64,000 nt of DNA from Asaia siamensis (GTDB lineage Bacteria > Pseudomonadota > Alphaproteobacteria > Acetobacterales > Acetobacteraceae). The DNA lies in the NCBI RefSeq assembly GCF_014635085.1, contig NZ_BMCH01000001.1, forward strand, positions 755,379 to 819,378. Reading direction: 5' to 3'. The notes under the pieces were generated by a model that was not told where the DNA came from, did not search any database, and worked only from the letters and a program-made list of their open reading frames with translations. Shown piece after piece: positions 54,672 to 63,746 of this stretch (within the stretch, counting starts at the first letter, position 1; each line of letters begins with the position of its first letter). The position numbers and the translations under genes were made by a program.

Positions 54672-55592
54672 TTAATTCCTGCGCTCGACGATGTATTGTG
54701 CCAGGGCTCTGAGCGCGGCTGCTTCGGTCCCGAAAGAGGTCAGGGCCTGTGTGGCCTGCCCGGAAAGGCGCGCGGCCTCGGCGCGTGCGCCGTCAATTCC
54801 AAGCAGGGAGACATAGGTGGATTTGCCGGAGGCTTCGTCCTTGCCGGCGGTCTTGCCGAGTTCCTCGGCGCTTGCCGTCGTGTCGAGTACGTCATCGGCA
54901 ACCTGGAAGGCTGTGCCGATATCACGTCCATAGGCGATGATCGCATCGCGCTGTACGCGGTCAGCGCCGCCCAGAATGGCACCGGCTTCGGCAGCGTAGC
55001 GGATGAGGGCACCGGTCTTCATGGCGTGAAGACGACGCACCTGATCGAGGGGGAGAGATTTGCCCTCACCACGAATATCGACAACCTGACCACCGACCAT
55101 GCCGGCAGCGCCAGAAGCCTGTGCAAGGGCAGCAACCAGCGCGATGCGCACGGCCGGGTCGGAATGCGTCGCCTCGTCAGCCAGGATCTCGAAAGCCGAC
55201 GTCTGCAAGGCATCGCCCGCAAGGATGGCAATCGCCTCATCAAACTGCTTGTGTGTCGAGGGCTGGCCGCGACGCAGATCATCATCATCCATGGCCGGAA
55301 GATCGTCATGAACGAGGCTGTAGGCGTGCAGCATCTCGACCGATGCAGCCACGCGCAACGCGCCTTCGGGCTCTGCGCCGAAGATCGCCGCGACCTCGGT
55401 TACGAGATAACCGCGCAGACGCTTGCCACCGCCAAGGGCGGCGTAGCGCATGGCTTCGAGCAGCACCGATTCGTCACCATCGACCATGGGAAGCAGACGA
55501 TCAATCGTCCCTTCAATGGCGCGGGCTGCAGTACCCAGCGAGGTGGCCAGCGCCTCGGGTGACGCGACTAGAGTGGGTGATGAGGTGGTCAT
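54672..55592 (-). CDS. ispA: Farnesyl diphosphate synthase
   Basis: A 306-residue short-chain trans-prenyltransferase making farnesyl diphosphate from DMAPP and IPP. First Asp-rich motif D96-D97-x4-D102 ([11 protein letters not shown]), second DDVLD near 235; GGKRLRG (55-61) is intact. The ATG overlaps the xseB stop by 4 bases. Its product feeds the long-chain synthase at 13.7 kb and hopanoid synthesis typical of this family. Confidence 0.95.
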   Translation of the reverse strand: MTTSSPTLVASPEALATSLGTAARAIEGTIDRLLPMVDGDESVLLEAMRYAALGGGKRLRGYLVTEVAAIFGAEPEGALRVAASVEMLHAYSLVHDDLPAMDDDDLRRGQPSTHKQFDEAIAILAGDALQTSAFEILADEATHSDPAVRIALVAALAQASGAAGMVGGQVVDIRGEGKSLPLDQVRRLHAMKTGALIRYAAEAGAILGGADRVQRDAIIAYGRDIGTAFQVADDVLDTTASAEELGKTAGKDEASGKSTYVSLLGIDGARAEAARLSGQATQALTSFGTEAAALRALAQYIVERRN

Positions 55593-55849
55593 TGGGCTTT
55601 TCCGCCAGAATTCTCGTCAAACTCGGAAAGGGGTGCGGTCGTCGTGGTGCCGTCACGTTGTGTGATGGCACGAACACGCATCTCCGCTTCCGAGAGTTTT
55701 GTTTCGCAATGGCGGCGCAGGGCGGCACCGCGCTCATAGGCGCTTATGGCGTCCTCGAGTTTCATCTGACCGCTTTCGAGGCCGCGTACGATCCTGTCGA
55801 GTTCAGACAGGGCCTCCTCGAAAGAGAGCTGTGAAAGCTGTGCGTCCAT
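55589..55849 (-). CDS. xseB: Exodeoxyribonuclease VII small subunit
   Basis: An 86-residue XseB, partner of the XseA nuclease in mismatch repair and DNA clean-up. The core LSFEEALSELDRIVRGLESGQMKLEDAISAYERG is the family signature, with a three-helix hairpin. It overlaps ispA by 4 bases, the conserved bacterial pairing. The 120-base spacer to tusA (55850-55969) shows no gene or clear terminator. Confidence 0.95.
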   Translation of the reverse strand: MDAQLSQLSFEEALSELDRIVRGLESGQMKLEDAISAYERGAALRRHCETKLSEAEMRVRAITQRDGTTTTAPLSEFDENSGGKAQ

Positions 55850-55969
55850 GCCGTAAATGCCGTCCCGCTCCGCTGCTTCGGAAAATCGCCGTCAAGGAAA
55901 ACGGCTCGATGGGAGGAGGGATAGCGTGTCGCACTCCATTCTCCAAGCCCAAGGAAGTAATGACTATGA

Positions 55970-56239
55970 TTATTCCGTAACAGGAGATGACACAGCTGTG
56001 TCCAATTTGCGACGGATCACGAAAGAAAGCGTTTCGCCGTCTTCCGAGAATGCAACCAATGCATGTCCCGTCTCGCGGCAGAATGCCTGAAAATCGGCAA
56101 CACTTGCTCGGTCTGTTGCGAGAACTCGCAGTCGTTCACCGCCTTGCATGGCGCGAAGGCTACGATGCGCGCGAAGCACGGGCAAGGGGCAGGCAAGCCC
56201 GCGCACGTCAAGGAGGGTTTCAGAAGCCGGCAATGTCAT
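55970..56239 (-). CDS. TusA/SirA family sulfurtransferase-like protein
   Basis: An 89-residue TusA-fold protein. The catalytic cysteine is C17 in GLACPLP, the CPxP motif. TusA carries persulfide sulfur to tRNA thiolation and Moco pathways; SirA-like members of alphaproteobacteria often have other roles. The ATG at 56239 is used; ATG at 56269 would add 10 residues, and neither has a clear ribosome binding site. It is divergent from the ROK kinase gene. Confidence 0.85.
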   Translation of the reverse strand: MTLPASETLLDVRGLACPLPVLRAHRSLRAMQGGERLRVLATDRASVADFQAFCRETGHALVAFSEDGETLSFVIRRKLDTAVSSPVTE

Positions 56240-56372
56240 CGGGAAGATTATGCGCGCAGCCGAGGGCATGTTTCAAGATCGGGCGTTGTTTTGCCATTAC
56301 ATCTTTACTCGGACCGCATTCGTCCGCAACATGCGCCGCAGTTTTCAGAAGCAACATTCAGTAAGGCATGAG

Positions 56373-57308
56373 ATGGCTGATTATCGCCTCGGCATCGATT
56401 TCGGTGGGACGAAAATCGAAATCGCAGTTCTTGATCGCGCTGGCGATCTGCAACTGCGCGAGCGTGTCCCGAACCCGGGAATTTACGAGGAGGCCGTGAT
56501 CGCTGTGCGCGATCTCGTAGCGAGCGTTGACCAGCGCCTCGGCAGTGTTGCGTCGCATCTTGCGAAGCCCGGCCAGCTGAGCTCGACCCTTGGAATAGGC
56601 ATTCCCGGCTCGATTTCGCCCGAGACCGGTCTTATCAAGAATGCCAACGCGACCTGGCTGAACAACCAGCCCTTCGGCATCGACCTTGACCGTGCACTCG
56701 GTCGCTCCGTGCGCGTCGAGAACGACGCCAACTGCTTCGCCCTTTCCGAGGCGGCAGACGGTGCAGGCGAGGGCAATCGCACCGTTTTCGGTATCATCAT
56801 CGGCACCGGCATGGGCGCTGGTATCGTTGTTGACGGGAAAGTCATAGGTGGCCGTCACAGCATCGCCGGTGAATGGGGTCATACGCCGCTTCCCTGGACG
56901 CGCCTTGAGGAATTCCCGCTGCCGAAATGTTTCTGCGGCAATGAGGGGTGTCTCGAGCGCTATCTCTGCGGCCCCGAACTGGCCAAGGACTGGAAAGGGA
57001 TCGGTCACCACAACACGGCGGGTATCGAAGAGGCTGCGGCCAGTGGCGATATCGCCGCGATCGGCGCGCTTGACCGCTATATGGATCGCTTCTCACGCGC
57101 TTGCGCGCTCGCGATCAATTTCCTCGATCCCGACATCATCGTGCTAGGCGGTGGCGTGTCCAACCTCGACAGTATTTACGAGCGTGTGCCGCCGCTTCTG
57201 GCGCGCCATGTCATCACGCCGACCTGCACAACGCCGATCGTGCGCAACAAGCATGGTGACAGCTCAGGCGTGCGCGGAGCCGCCTGGCTGTGGGATGTTA
57301 CTGAGTAA
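56373..57308 (+). CDS. ROK family sugar kinase, fructokinase-like
   Basis: A 311-residue ROK kinase without a DNA-binding domain. The ATP phosphate-binding loop GIDFGGTK is at 7-14; the catalytic ENDANCFALSE with its Asp is near 108-120; the zinc site is CFCGNEGC. The pattern (QPFGIDLDRALGR, GAGEGNRTVFGIIIGTG) resembles E. coli Mak and NagK. It most likely phosphorylates fructose or N-acetylglucosamine on C6, providing entry to the pentose phosphate route used by these bacteria. TAAGG precedes the start. It is convergent with rlmE. Confidence 0.88.
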   Translation: MADYRLGIDFGGTKIEIAVLDRAGDLQLRERVPNPGIYEEAVIAVRDLVASVDQRLGSVASHLAKPGQLSSTLGIGIPGSISPETGLIKNANATWLNNQPFGIDLDRALGRSVRVENDANCFALSEAADGAGEGNRTVFGIIIGTGMGAGIVVDGKVIGGRHSIAGEWGHTPLPWTRLEEFPLPKCFCGNEGCLERYLCGPELAKDWKGIGHHNTAGIEEAAASGDIAAIGALDRYMDRFSRACALAINFLDPDIIVLGGGVSNLDSIYERVPPLLARHVITPTCTTPIVRNKHGDSSGVRGAAWLWDVTE

Positions 57309-58115
57309 TCAGTCCTGATTAAGGCGATCGGGTCTGAACCCGGTCGCTACGACGTAAAGCTCGCTCGATTCCTTGCGCGATGCCGGCGGTTTCAGATGTC
57401 GGACATTCGAAAAGGCGAGCTTCATGGGTTCGAGCATCTGACGCTCCGACCCGCCCTGGAAAACCTTCGCGACAAACCCGCCACCGACTGCCAGCACCTG
57501 CATGGCGAAGTCGAGCGCGCCTTCCGCAAGCCCCATGATACGCAGATGGTCTGTCGGTGCATGGCCGGTAGTGTTGGGGGCCATATCTGACAGGACCAGA
57601 TCGGCCGGGCCGCCCAGCAGCTCGATCAGACGTGCGGGCATGTCGGGATCGGTAAAATCTCCCTCGATGATCGTGGCATCGCTCACCGGATCGACCGGCA
57701 GCAGATCAACCCCGACCACGGCGCTTGCACCGCGTTTGACCGCAACCTGTGTCCAGCCGCCCGGCGCCGCGCCGAGATCGATAATCTTCATGCCCGGCTT
57801 GATCAGGTTCAGTCTGTCGTCAATCTCGATCAGCTTGAACGCGGCCCGAGAGCGCCAGCCCTGCTTGCGGGCTGCTGCAACATAAGGGTCATTCAACTGG
57901 CGGTTCAGCCAGCGCTGCTGCGCGGTCGAACGTCCCCGCGCCGTGCGCAGCATGACGGTCTTGTTGCGCGCATTCTGAACAGAGCTTCCGTCGAGCGTGC
58001 TGTCTAATTGGCCGGGTGCGGTCGAACTCTTGAGGGCTTTTCCGGGAACTCTCTTCTCGGAAGATTTGCCGCTCTTGCCGCCGCGCTTGTCACTGTTTTT
58101 GCTCATGGGCGTCAC
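57309..58115 (-). CDS. rlmE: 23S rRNA (uridine-2'-O)-methyltransferase RlmE
   Basis: RlmE (FtsJ) methylates U2552 of 23S rRNA. The 268-residue protein has a basic, disordered 75-residue N-terminus, then the SAM loop IDLGAAPGGWTQVA, the catalytic D in DLVLSDMAPN and K in FVAKVFQGG; the K-D-K-E set is complete with RSRAAFKL. The ATG overlaps the ppx stop by 4 bases, so the two are coupled. Confidence 0.95.
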   Translation of the reverse strand: MTPMSKNSDKRGGKSGKSSEKRVPGKALKSSTAPGQLDSTLDGSSVQNARNKTVMLRTARGRSTAQQRWLNRQLNDPYVAAARKQGWRSRAAFKLIEIDDRLNLIKPGMKIIDLGAAPGGWTQVAVKRGASAVVGVDLLPVDPVSDATIIEGDFTDPDMPARLIELLGGPADLVLSDMAPNTTGHAPTDHLRIMGLAEGALDFAMQVLAVGGGFVAKVFQGGSERQMLEPMKLAFSNVRHLKPPASRKESSELYVVATGFRPDRLNQD

Positions 58116-59245
58116 ATAAAGGAAGACGGTGCCACATGGCCACGATAATCCGCGTTGCTTCGGCGGTTGACGCCATGGCGGGAATGGCCATGCGAGATGA
58201 CCCGGCTGTTGCGCGCCTGGGCTGCCATGCGCGCCACCATGCCATCTCGCAGGCCACGATCGGCAACGATGATCTGCTGCGACGGCCAGACACTGTGGAT
58301 CGCCTCGAAAATAGCGCAGCCCGGCAACATGAAATGCTGCCTGTCGGGGGGCAAGGATGAAGGGGATTGTTGCGCCCCTGAGGATGCGCCGCGAACGAGA
58401 GCGATAGCGTCGTGAGCCGCCTGCGCCGAAAGCGAGAAGCCATCGACTGCGTGTCGGCTGTAGCGCGCAAGGTTCTGCGCCATGCTCGCCAGAGTGGTGA
58501 CTGTTCCGCTGGTGCCGAGCATCTGCACGGCCCCGCGTTGCATCTCCCTGCCGATCTGGTGAACCTCCTCAAACGCGAGCAGCGGCTTGCGCACCGTCTC
58601 CACCATGGTTTCGTATAAATCGTCCTTGTTGGAGGATGAATCTGCCTGACGCTGGCGACCGAATTGTTCAGAGAGCGTCACGACGCCGTAGGGCAGGCTG
58701 ACAAGGCTGACCAGTTCATGTCCGCGTGTTTCAGAATTCAGGCGCAGCCAAGCGATCTCGGTCGACCCGCCGCCAATATCGAAGACGATAGCGCGTTCGC
58801 CCGGTTTCTGTGCGCGATGCAGCAGCGCACGGCAGCCTTCGACAGCGAGCTCCACCTCTTCTCTGGGTGAGATGACTTCGAGTGAAAGGCCGGTTTCGGA
58901 ACGGACACGCGACAGGAAACTCTCGCGGTTGAGCGCCCTCCGGCAGGCTTCGGTGGCGACAGCGCGAATCTGCAGAGAGGGGAGGCCCTTCATACGTGCT
59001 GCGAAACTATCAAGCGTGCGCACCGCCCGGTCCATCGCCCGCGCGCTCAGTTCGCCTGTCTCGATGAGGCCTTCGCCAAGGCAGACCATGCGGTTCTGTC
59101 GGTCGAGAATCTGCACGCCACTGGCAGTGCGTCGCGCGATCATCAGCCTGCAATTATTGGTGCCCAGGTCCAGCGCAGCAAAATGTCTGAACGGTGCGCC
59201 TTCAGGCGTGTGGGATGACAGCGTCTCGCTACGGCTATAGCCCAT
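58112..59245 (-). CDS. Exopolyphosphatase / Ppx-GppA family phosphatase
   Basis: A 377-residue sugar-kinase-fold phosphatase that degrades polyphosphate or pppGpp. Motifs: ALDLGTNNCRLMIA (24-37), AIVFDIGGGSTEIAW near 150-164, and ADRGLRDGM. It lacks the C-terminal HD domain of long Ppx, so it is the short alphaproteobacterial form. rlmE overlaps its end. The start ATG 59245 is preceded by GAGGA on the minus strand. It may link stringent response or phosphate metabolism to ribosome methylation. Confidence 0.9.
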   Translation of the reverse strand: MGYSRSETLSSHTPEGAPFRHFAALDLGTNNCRLMIARRTASGVQILDRQNRMVCLGEGLIETGELSARAMDRAVRTLDSFAARMKGLPSLQIRAVATEACRRALNRESFLSRVRSETGLSLEVISPREEVELAVEGCRALLHRAQKPGERAIVFDIGGGSTEIAWLRLNSETRGHELVSLVSLPYGVVTLSEQFGRQRQADSSSNKDDLYETMVETVRKPLLAFEEVHQIGREMQRGAVQMLGTSGTVTTLASMAQNLARYSRHAVDGFSLSAQAAHDAIALVRGASSGAQQSPSSLPPDRQHFMLPGCAIFEAIHSVWPSQQIIVADRGLRDGMVARMAAQARNSRVISHGHSRHGVNRRSNADYRGHVAPSSFM

Positions 59246-59378
59246 GATCGTCCTCCCCTTGTCCTGATCGCGGCATGAAATCTTACGTCAAAAACAATGT
59301 GATAGTGCCACGGTGGCGCAGCAAGCATTTTGTGCGCTGCTCGTGTCCAATTTATGAAAAAAAAAGCGAATAAGGGGG

Positions 59379-59407
59379 TTGCGGCCCATTCGGGTGGGTG
59401 CTATCTC
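59379..59407 (+). promoter_or_regulatory. Putative promoter of the tRNA-Gln gene
   Basis: -35 TTGCGG at 59379-59384 and -10 TATCTC at 59402-59407 are separated by 17 bases, which puts the start about 31 bases before the tRNA. Motif quality is moderate. Confidence 0.45.
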
Positions 59408-59444
59408 ACCGCCACCGCAAGGCAATCAGCTTCTGCAAAGATGC

Positions 59445-59518
59445 TGGGGGATAGTTTAGCGGTAGAACTACCGGCTCTGACCCGGTCAGCCCTGGTTCGA
59501 ATCCAGGTCCCCCAGCCA
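59445..59518 (+). tRNA. tRNA-Gln (anticodon CUG)
   Basis: A complete 74-base cloverleaf including encoded CCA. The acceptor stem pairs TGGGGGA with TCCCCCA; the anticodon stem ACCGG/CCGGT holds the loop CTCTGAC with anticodon CTG, reading CAG. The T-arm contains GTTCGAATC. It starts with U, a feature of tRNA-Gln. The gene stands alone between ppx and the DUF2167 operon. Confidence 0.96.
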
Positions 59519-59601
59519 AAACTTCCAAAAAAGACAAATTTTACGGCACCGCAAATCGCGATGCCGGTCTTGGCCTGACGTCTGTGCGAACCGTGCTGGT
59601 T

Positions 59602-59796
59602 TCAGTGCGCGTCCGGGTGATCGCCGAACCGATGGGGGGCACTGCCTCCGTCCCAGGGGTGTTCCGGGTTGCTCTCTTCGCTTTTGACTGAGGAACGCGC
59701 CGGAGGACGGCTCCTGGCGGGCACGAGTTGTAGTACCGCCCAGAACCCCAGGGTGGCACAGATGAAGAAAGCAATCGGGGCGGTGAGATACTGCAC
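59602..59796 (-). CDS. Small membrane protein downstream of the DUF2167 gene
   Basis: A 64-residue protein with one N-terminal membrane helix (about residues 5-25, APIAFFICATLGFWAVLQLV) and a short charged C-terminal tail rich in Pro and His. The start is GTG at 59796, two bases after the DUF2167 stop, with AGGA 7 bases upstream. It has no recognised family. Tight packing argues for co-expression with the DUF2167 membrane protein, perhaps as a small partner. Confidence 0.6.
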   Translation of the reverse strand: MQYLTAPIAFFICATLGFWAVLQLVPARSRPPARSSVKSEESNPEHPWDGGSAPHRFGDHPDAH

Positions 59797-59798
59797 GG

Positions 59799-60719
59799 TC
59801 AGTCCTGTTTCTTGCGTGCGAAGAGATTCTTGACGCTTGTCCAGAGCACAGCGAAGAAGCCGAAAATGGCTGCAAAGAGACCCTTTGCACCAAGCGCCCC
59901 AAAAATCTTGGCGATGAAGGCGAGAGCCGCTCCCGCCAGACCCGTCTTGATGGCTACGGCAGCGGCGCCGCCGCCGATCAGCCCCATCAGACCGTATTCG
60001 GCAATCTTGTCACCAGCTTTGTAGTCGCTGTAGCGATTGCCCGTGGTGGGCTGAAGTCCCTGCAGGGCCGTGTTGAAGTCGGTGCGATCGCTCAGGAATG
60101 TTTCAACGTCGCTCACCAGCATGACGCGATAGAAGCCGCCGCGCGTCAGAATGCGTGTATTCAGGTTAGTGATGAGTGAGCCGTCATCGTCGCGGAACTT
60201 GTAGGCCCATTCCAGGCGATGCAACTGCTGATCATAATGCGGCTCGAGCTGCCAGCCGAGCAGTGTCAGGCCGGAAAGATGGGCTTCGCGACGCGCCTTG
60301 TTGGTCTCGATCGATGTCTGGCGCATGGACTCGAGGAGTTCCTTTGCGTCGATCTTGTCCGTGTCCCTAACGTAACCGGAGGGGGAATAGCGAAGTTCCA
60401 TGAACCAGCTCTTATCCTGCGCCTCAGGCTGCATGATGTAGCTCATGGAATCTGATTCATCGACGAGGTTGCCGACCAAGGCGAGAAACTTCTTGCCGAA
60501 AGGCGGGGTGAGCATCTCGTAACCGGCGGGCACATCGAATACCGAACCGCCATTGACGTGCACTGCCGCAGGTCCGTGAGTCCAGGGAAGGGATGCGATC
60601 TGCTGTCCCAGGGAGTTGGGCGTGGCTTCGGTCTTGTCCGGTGGGGTGTCAGCGAGGGCGGGGATGGGTGAGAGACTTAGGATGGTCAGGAGCGCCGCCC
60701 GGCGCAGTATCGAAAGCAC
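59799..60719 (-). CDS. DUF2167 domain-containing membrane protein
   Basis: A 306-residue exported membrane protein of the DUF2167 family. The signal region (LSILRRAALLTILSLSPIPALA) is followed by a soluble domain with LPWTHGPAAVHVNGGSVFDVPAGYEM and WQLEPHYDQQLHRLEWAYKF, both family signatures, and a C-terminal pair of membrane helices (about 245-295). The start used is GTG at 60719 with AAGGA 7 bases ahead; ATG at 60737 would add 6 residues with a poorer site. Family function is unknown. Confidence 0.87.
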   Translation of the reverse strand: MLSILRRAALLTILSLSPIPALADTPPDKTEATPNSLGQQIASLPWTHGPAAVHVNGGSVFDVPAGYEMLTPPFGKKFLALVGNLVDESDSMSYIMQPEAQDKSWFMELRYSPSGYVRDTDKIDAKELLESMRQTSIETNKARREAHLSGLTLLGWQLEPHYDQQLHRLEWAYKFRDDDGSLITNLNTRILTRGGFYRVMLVSDVETFLSDRTDFNTALQGLQPTTGNRYSDYKAGDKIAEYGLMGLIGGGAAAVAIKTGLAGAALAFIAKIFGALGAKGLFAAIFGFFAVLWTSVKNLFARKKQD

Positions 60720-60737
60720 GTCAATATCCTTATGCAT

Positions 60738-61095
60738 TCATTGCAGTGCGTCTTCCTGATACATGGAGAAAATCCAATAAGACACCCATTTATAAACAAA
60801 TTATTTTGGTAAGTACTTTTTATATGACATTCTGTATTATCGATTGGGATTTATATCGTTAATATCCTACGTGAAATTCACCGAGTACTGTTAATTTTAT
60901 CGCATCAGGAATTTCATGCTTTTCCAGCAAGAAAAGTTGATTGTATCTGAATCTAACTTTACGTAACTGATCTAAAACGACTTTTATATTTCGTATCGTC
61001 ATCAAATTTTCATCCGCATTTTTGTCGCGGGCGTGATAGGCAGATTAACGAAACGAGTAATTTTCGTTAATCATCCAATACGTTTTTCGGGATAT
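60738..61095 (+). promoter_or_regulatory. AT-rich intergenic region and leader of the TonB receptor gene
   Basis: A 358-base spacer, much more AT-rich than its neighbours, separates the divergent DUF2167 and TonB-dependent receptor starts. It holds several -10-like TATATT/TAATAT sites (for example near 60850 and 60990) but no clear promoter pair. No gene is supported. Its right end carries an 11-bp perfect inverted repeat, listed separately. Confidence 0.5.
61043..61072 (+). repeat. 11-bp perfect inverted repeat upstream of the TonB receptor start
   Basis: GATTAACGAAA and TTTCGTTAATC form perfect arms separated by 8 bases (cgagtaat). The 3' arm ends 23 bases before the ATG at 61096. It could be an operator for a dimeric repressor or an mRNA hairpin at the 5' end affecting translation. 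No Fur-type GATAAT sequence is seen here. Confidence 0.7.
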
Positions 61096-63516
61096 ATGAT
61101 GCGCTTGAGAGCCCGCTACTTTTTATGTGCGACGTCAGTTCTTGCATTGAGTGTCTCCGCCGCTCAGGCGGAGCAAAGCCAGACCACGCGCAAGACTGCC
61201 GCACCAAAGGTAGTTCAGAACACGGATACGGGGCCTTCCATGATGGGGTCCACCGCACCGACCGATGCAGCGCGTAACGAAACCGTGCAGGTGCGGGGCA
61301 GTCGTCACAAGGCGCCGGGTGGTGGGTTGATGGTGCATGAAGATGCAGCCAAGTCGCGCTCGACCGTGACACAGGAGTTTATTGCAAAGCAGACGCCAGG
61401 ACTGAACCCGATGCAGCTCATCGCCATGCTGCCTGGGGTGAATACAACATCTGTCGATCCGCTCGGCCTCAACGGCGGCAATCTGACCTTGCGCGGTTTG
61501 AATGCCAGTCAGATCGGCTTCACGCTCGAAGGCTTTCCGATCAACGATATCGGCAATTACGCCGTATATCCGCAGGAAATCGTCGATTCAGAAAACCTGC
61601 GTACGATCAATGTAGAGCAGGGGTCGGCCGATCTCGACAGCCCGCACATCAGTGCGTCAGGCGGTGCAGTCAATATGTATCTGCTTGATCCCGCAGAGCG
61701 TTTCGGCGGCCACCTTGATGGTACCTATGGCAGCTACAATTCTCGCCGCATCTTCGGCCGTGTTGATACGGGTCGTATCGGCAATACGCATCTGAAAGGC
61801 TATATCTCCTTTTCGGCGGCGCATGAGGATTCATGGCGCGGGCCGGGTGCGCAGAAAAAGCTGCATGGCGAGACCAAATGGGTCAATGAATGGGGGCAGG
61901 GCAACCGCATTGCGCTCGCTATCGTTGGCAATCAGAGCGACAGTACGCTCTTCCCATCCATGTCTCTGGCAAACTGGCAGAAATACGGGACGAGCTATAC
62001 TTACGACTCAAAATGGAACCCGAAGAGCCCGAGCGGGAACTACTACAAGCTGCATCAGAACCCGTTTACAAACATCTATGCCAGCGCTCCCTCAACCTTC
62101 ACTCTGACCGATAATCTGACTCTGACCGAAACACCGTATTTCTGGTACGGCAACGGCAATGGCGGCGGTGCCTATAATGAGAGCCTTGCCAGCCAGCAAT
62201 ATGGCGCCCAGACTTTGAGCAGCTCGATCGGGCCGTACAATGCGTCGAATACCAAGAGCTTGCTGCTTTATAATCCGTCCAATACGCAGACCTATCGCCC
62301 CGGTGCGGTAACAAAGCTTGCTCTGCACACGGGCGCGAACCGCCTCATGGTCGGGTACTGGTTCGAATATTCGAAGCAGATCCAGACCTCGCCCTATAGC
62401 CTTGTGAATCCCGAAACCGGCGCGCCGCTGGATGAATATGGTGGTGGCCCCAATCTTGTCCTCTCAAACGGTCAGACGGCGCAATACCGTGACACGCTGA
62501 CCCAGACGCGCATCCATACGCTCTTCATTGATGACTCACTGTCGCTGCTGAATAATCGTCTGACCATCGAGGGCGGCCTCAAATACGCGATGATCACGCG
62601 TCAGGGTCAGAACTACCTGCCTGATACCTCGACGGGGCCCTATATCAATGGCAGCTGGAATGAGCCTCTGCCAGCGGCTTCCATCCGCTACAAGCTGAAC
62701 GATCAGTTCCAGCTTTTCGCATCAGGCACGACCAATTTCCGTATTCCGATGAACACGTCCCTGTACGATGCGGGCACATATACAAAGGGCGTGGGCTACA
62801 GCACGAAGGCGAACCCCAACCAGAAACCGGAAATCTCGATCTCCGAAGAAGCTGGCGTGCGCTATCAGGGGAGCCTCTTCAACAGCACCCTGACCTACTT
62901 CCACTATAACTTCACGAACCGTCTCTATTCCCAGACAGTGGTTCTGCCAAACGGCTCCTATTATTCGCAGAGCGTCAATGGTGGCGGGTCACATGCCGAT
63001 GGTGTGGACTTCGAAATCGGAACCCGTCCGATCCTTTACCATCTGCGTCCCTATGTTTCGGCAGAATACATCAACGCCCGCACCGACAGTAATATCGCAG
63101 CGGGCAGCACCGGCGATTACGTCAACAGCAAAGGCAAATTTGCGCCCCAGACAGCTAAGCAGCAGGTTGCATTCAATCTGGATTATGATGACGGGCATCT
63201 GTTTAGCGGCTTCTCGCTCAAATATGTCGGCAAGCAATATGCGACATTCAACAACGACACCTCGATCCCGAGCTACGTCACGATGGATGTTCATGCGGGT
63301 TATCGCTTCAAGAGCTTCGCCTTCATGAAAAACCCGGTCCTGCAGCTGAACATCCAGAACATCACGAACAATCATTATCTGGGCTTCGTGAATGGTGTGA
63401 CGGCAAACGGGAAGGCAACGACCGGCGTTTACGGCAGCAAGATCTCAGCCGCGAGTTCCACCTACTACGTTGCATCGCCATTCTTCGTCGGGGGTACCGC
63501 AAGCGTGGACTTCTGA
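61096..63516 (+). CDS. TonB-dependent outer membrane receptor
   Basis: An 806-residue receptor. A signal peptide (ending SAAQA near residue 25) and a TonB-box-like ETVQV (62-66) precede the plug domain (about 80-200; MLPGVNTTSVDPLGLNGGNLTLRG, GFTLEGFPIND). The barrel follows and ends in the required terminal phenylalanine (GTASVDF). Substrates of similar acetic acid bacteria receptors include iron chelates and sugars; the ligand cannot be read. The ATG at 61096 gives the signal peptide; the ORF from 61033 adds non-signal residues. A hairpin lies between promoter region and start. It is followed by the rRNA operon. Confidence 0.93.
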   Translation: MMRLRARYFLCATSVLALSVSAAQAEQSQTTRKTAAPKVVQNTDTGPSMMGSTAPTDAARNETVQVRGSRHKAPGGGLMVHEDAAKSRSTVTQEFIAKQTPGLNPMQLIAMLPGVNTTSVDPLGLNGGNLTLRGLNASQIGFTLEGFPINDIGNYAVYPQEIVDSENLRTINVEQGSADLDSPHISASGGAVNMYLLDPAERFGGHLDGTYGSYNSRRIFGRVDTGRIGNTHLKGYISFSAAHEDSWRGPGAQKKLHGETKWVNEWGQGNRIALAIVGNQSDSTLFPSMSLANWQKYGTSYTYDSKWNPKSPSGNYYKLHQNPFTNIYASAPSTFTLTDNLTLTETPYFWYGNGNGGGAYNESLASQQYGAQTLSSSIGPYNASNTKSLLLYNPSNTQTYRPGAVTKLALHTGANRLMVGYWFEYSKQIQTSPYSLVNPETGAPLDEYGGGPNLVLSNGQTAQYRDTLTQTRIHTLFIDDSLSLLNNRLTIEGGLKYAMITRQGQNYLPDTSTGPYINGSWNEPLPAASIRYKLNDQFQLFASGTTNFRIPMNTSLYDAGTYTKGVGYSTKANPNQKPEISISEEAGVRYQGSLFNSTLTYFHYNFTNRLYSQTVVLPNGSYYSQSVNGGGSHADGVDFEIGTRPILYHLRPYVSAEYINARTDSNIAAGSTGDYVNSKGKFAPQTAKQQVAFNLDYDDGHLFSGFSLKYVGKQYATFNNDTSIPSYVTMDVHAGYRFKSFAFMKNPVLQLNIQNITNNHYLGFVNGVTANGKATTGVYGSKISAASSTYYVASPFFVGGTASVDF

Positions 63517-63545
63517 AGGATACCGCAGATTTTGAAGGTGAGGGG

Positions 63546-63565
63546 AGGGAGCTGCGGCTCCCTTT
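63546..63565 (+). terminator. Putative terminator after the TonB receptor
   Basis: AGGGAGC and GCTCCCT form a 7-bp stem with TGCG loop, followed by TTTCTG. It lies 30 bases after the receptor stop and before the rrn promoter, so it separates the two transcription units. Confidence 0.55.
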
Positions 63566-63645
63566 CTGCTATCTGGGGAGGGCCTCACGAATGCTCGGTT
63601 TTCGAGGTTTTTTTGAGTTGGTGTCATTTTTTTGAAATTTTGTGA

Positions 63646-63673
63646 TTGACGGGTGTGGGTGTGGGGTCTAAAA
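63646..63673 (+). promoter_or_regulatory. Putative rRNA operon promoter
   Basis: -35 TTGACG at 63646-63651 and -10 CTAAAA at 63668-63673 (spacer 16), in a G-rich spacer. The transcript would start near 63680, about 250 bases before the 16S gene, a typical leader length. The stretch 63600-63645 is AT-rich, as in UP-like elements. Confidence 0.5.
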
Positions 63674-63746
63674 GCCCGTTCACCGCAGCGGAACACGCCG
63701 CGGTGACTGCCTTGGGAACTGAGTGATATCAGTGAGTTAGGGTGGG

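Noticed and set aside
59486..59902. A 138-codon minus-strand ORF overlapping the tRNA-Gln
   Set aside because: It runs through the tRNA and the DUF2167 gene end; no homology or ribosome binding site is seen.
63445..63696. An 83-codon ORF in the rrn upstream region on the minus strand
   Set aside because: It crosses the TonB receptor end, its terminator and the rrn promoter; no coding signature.
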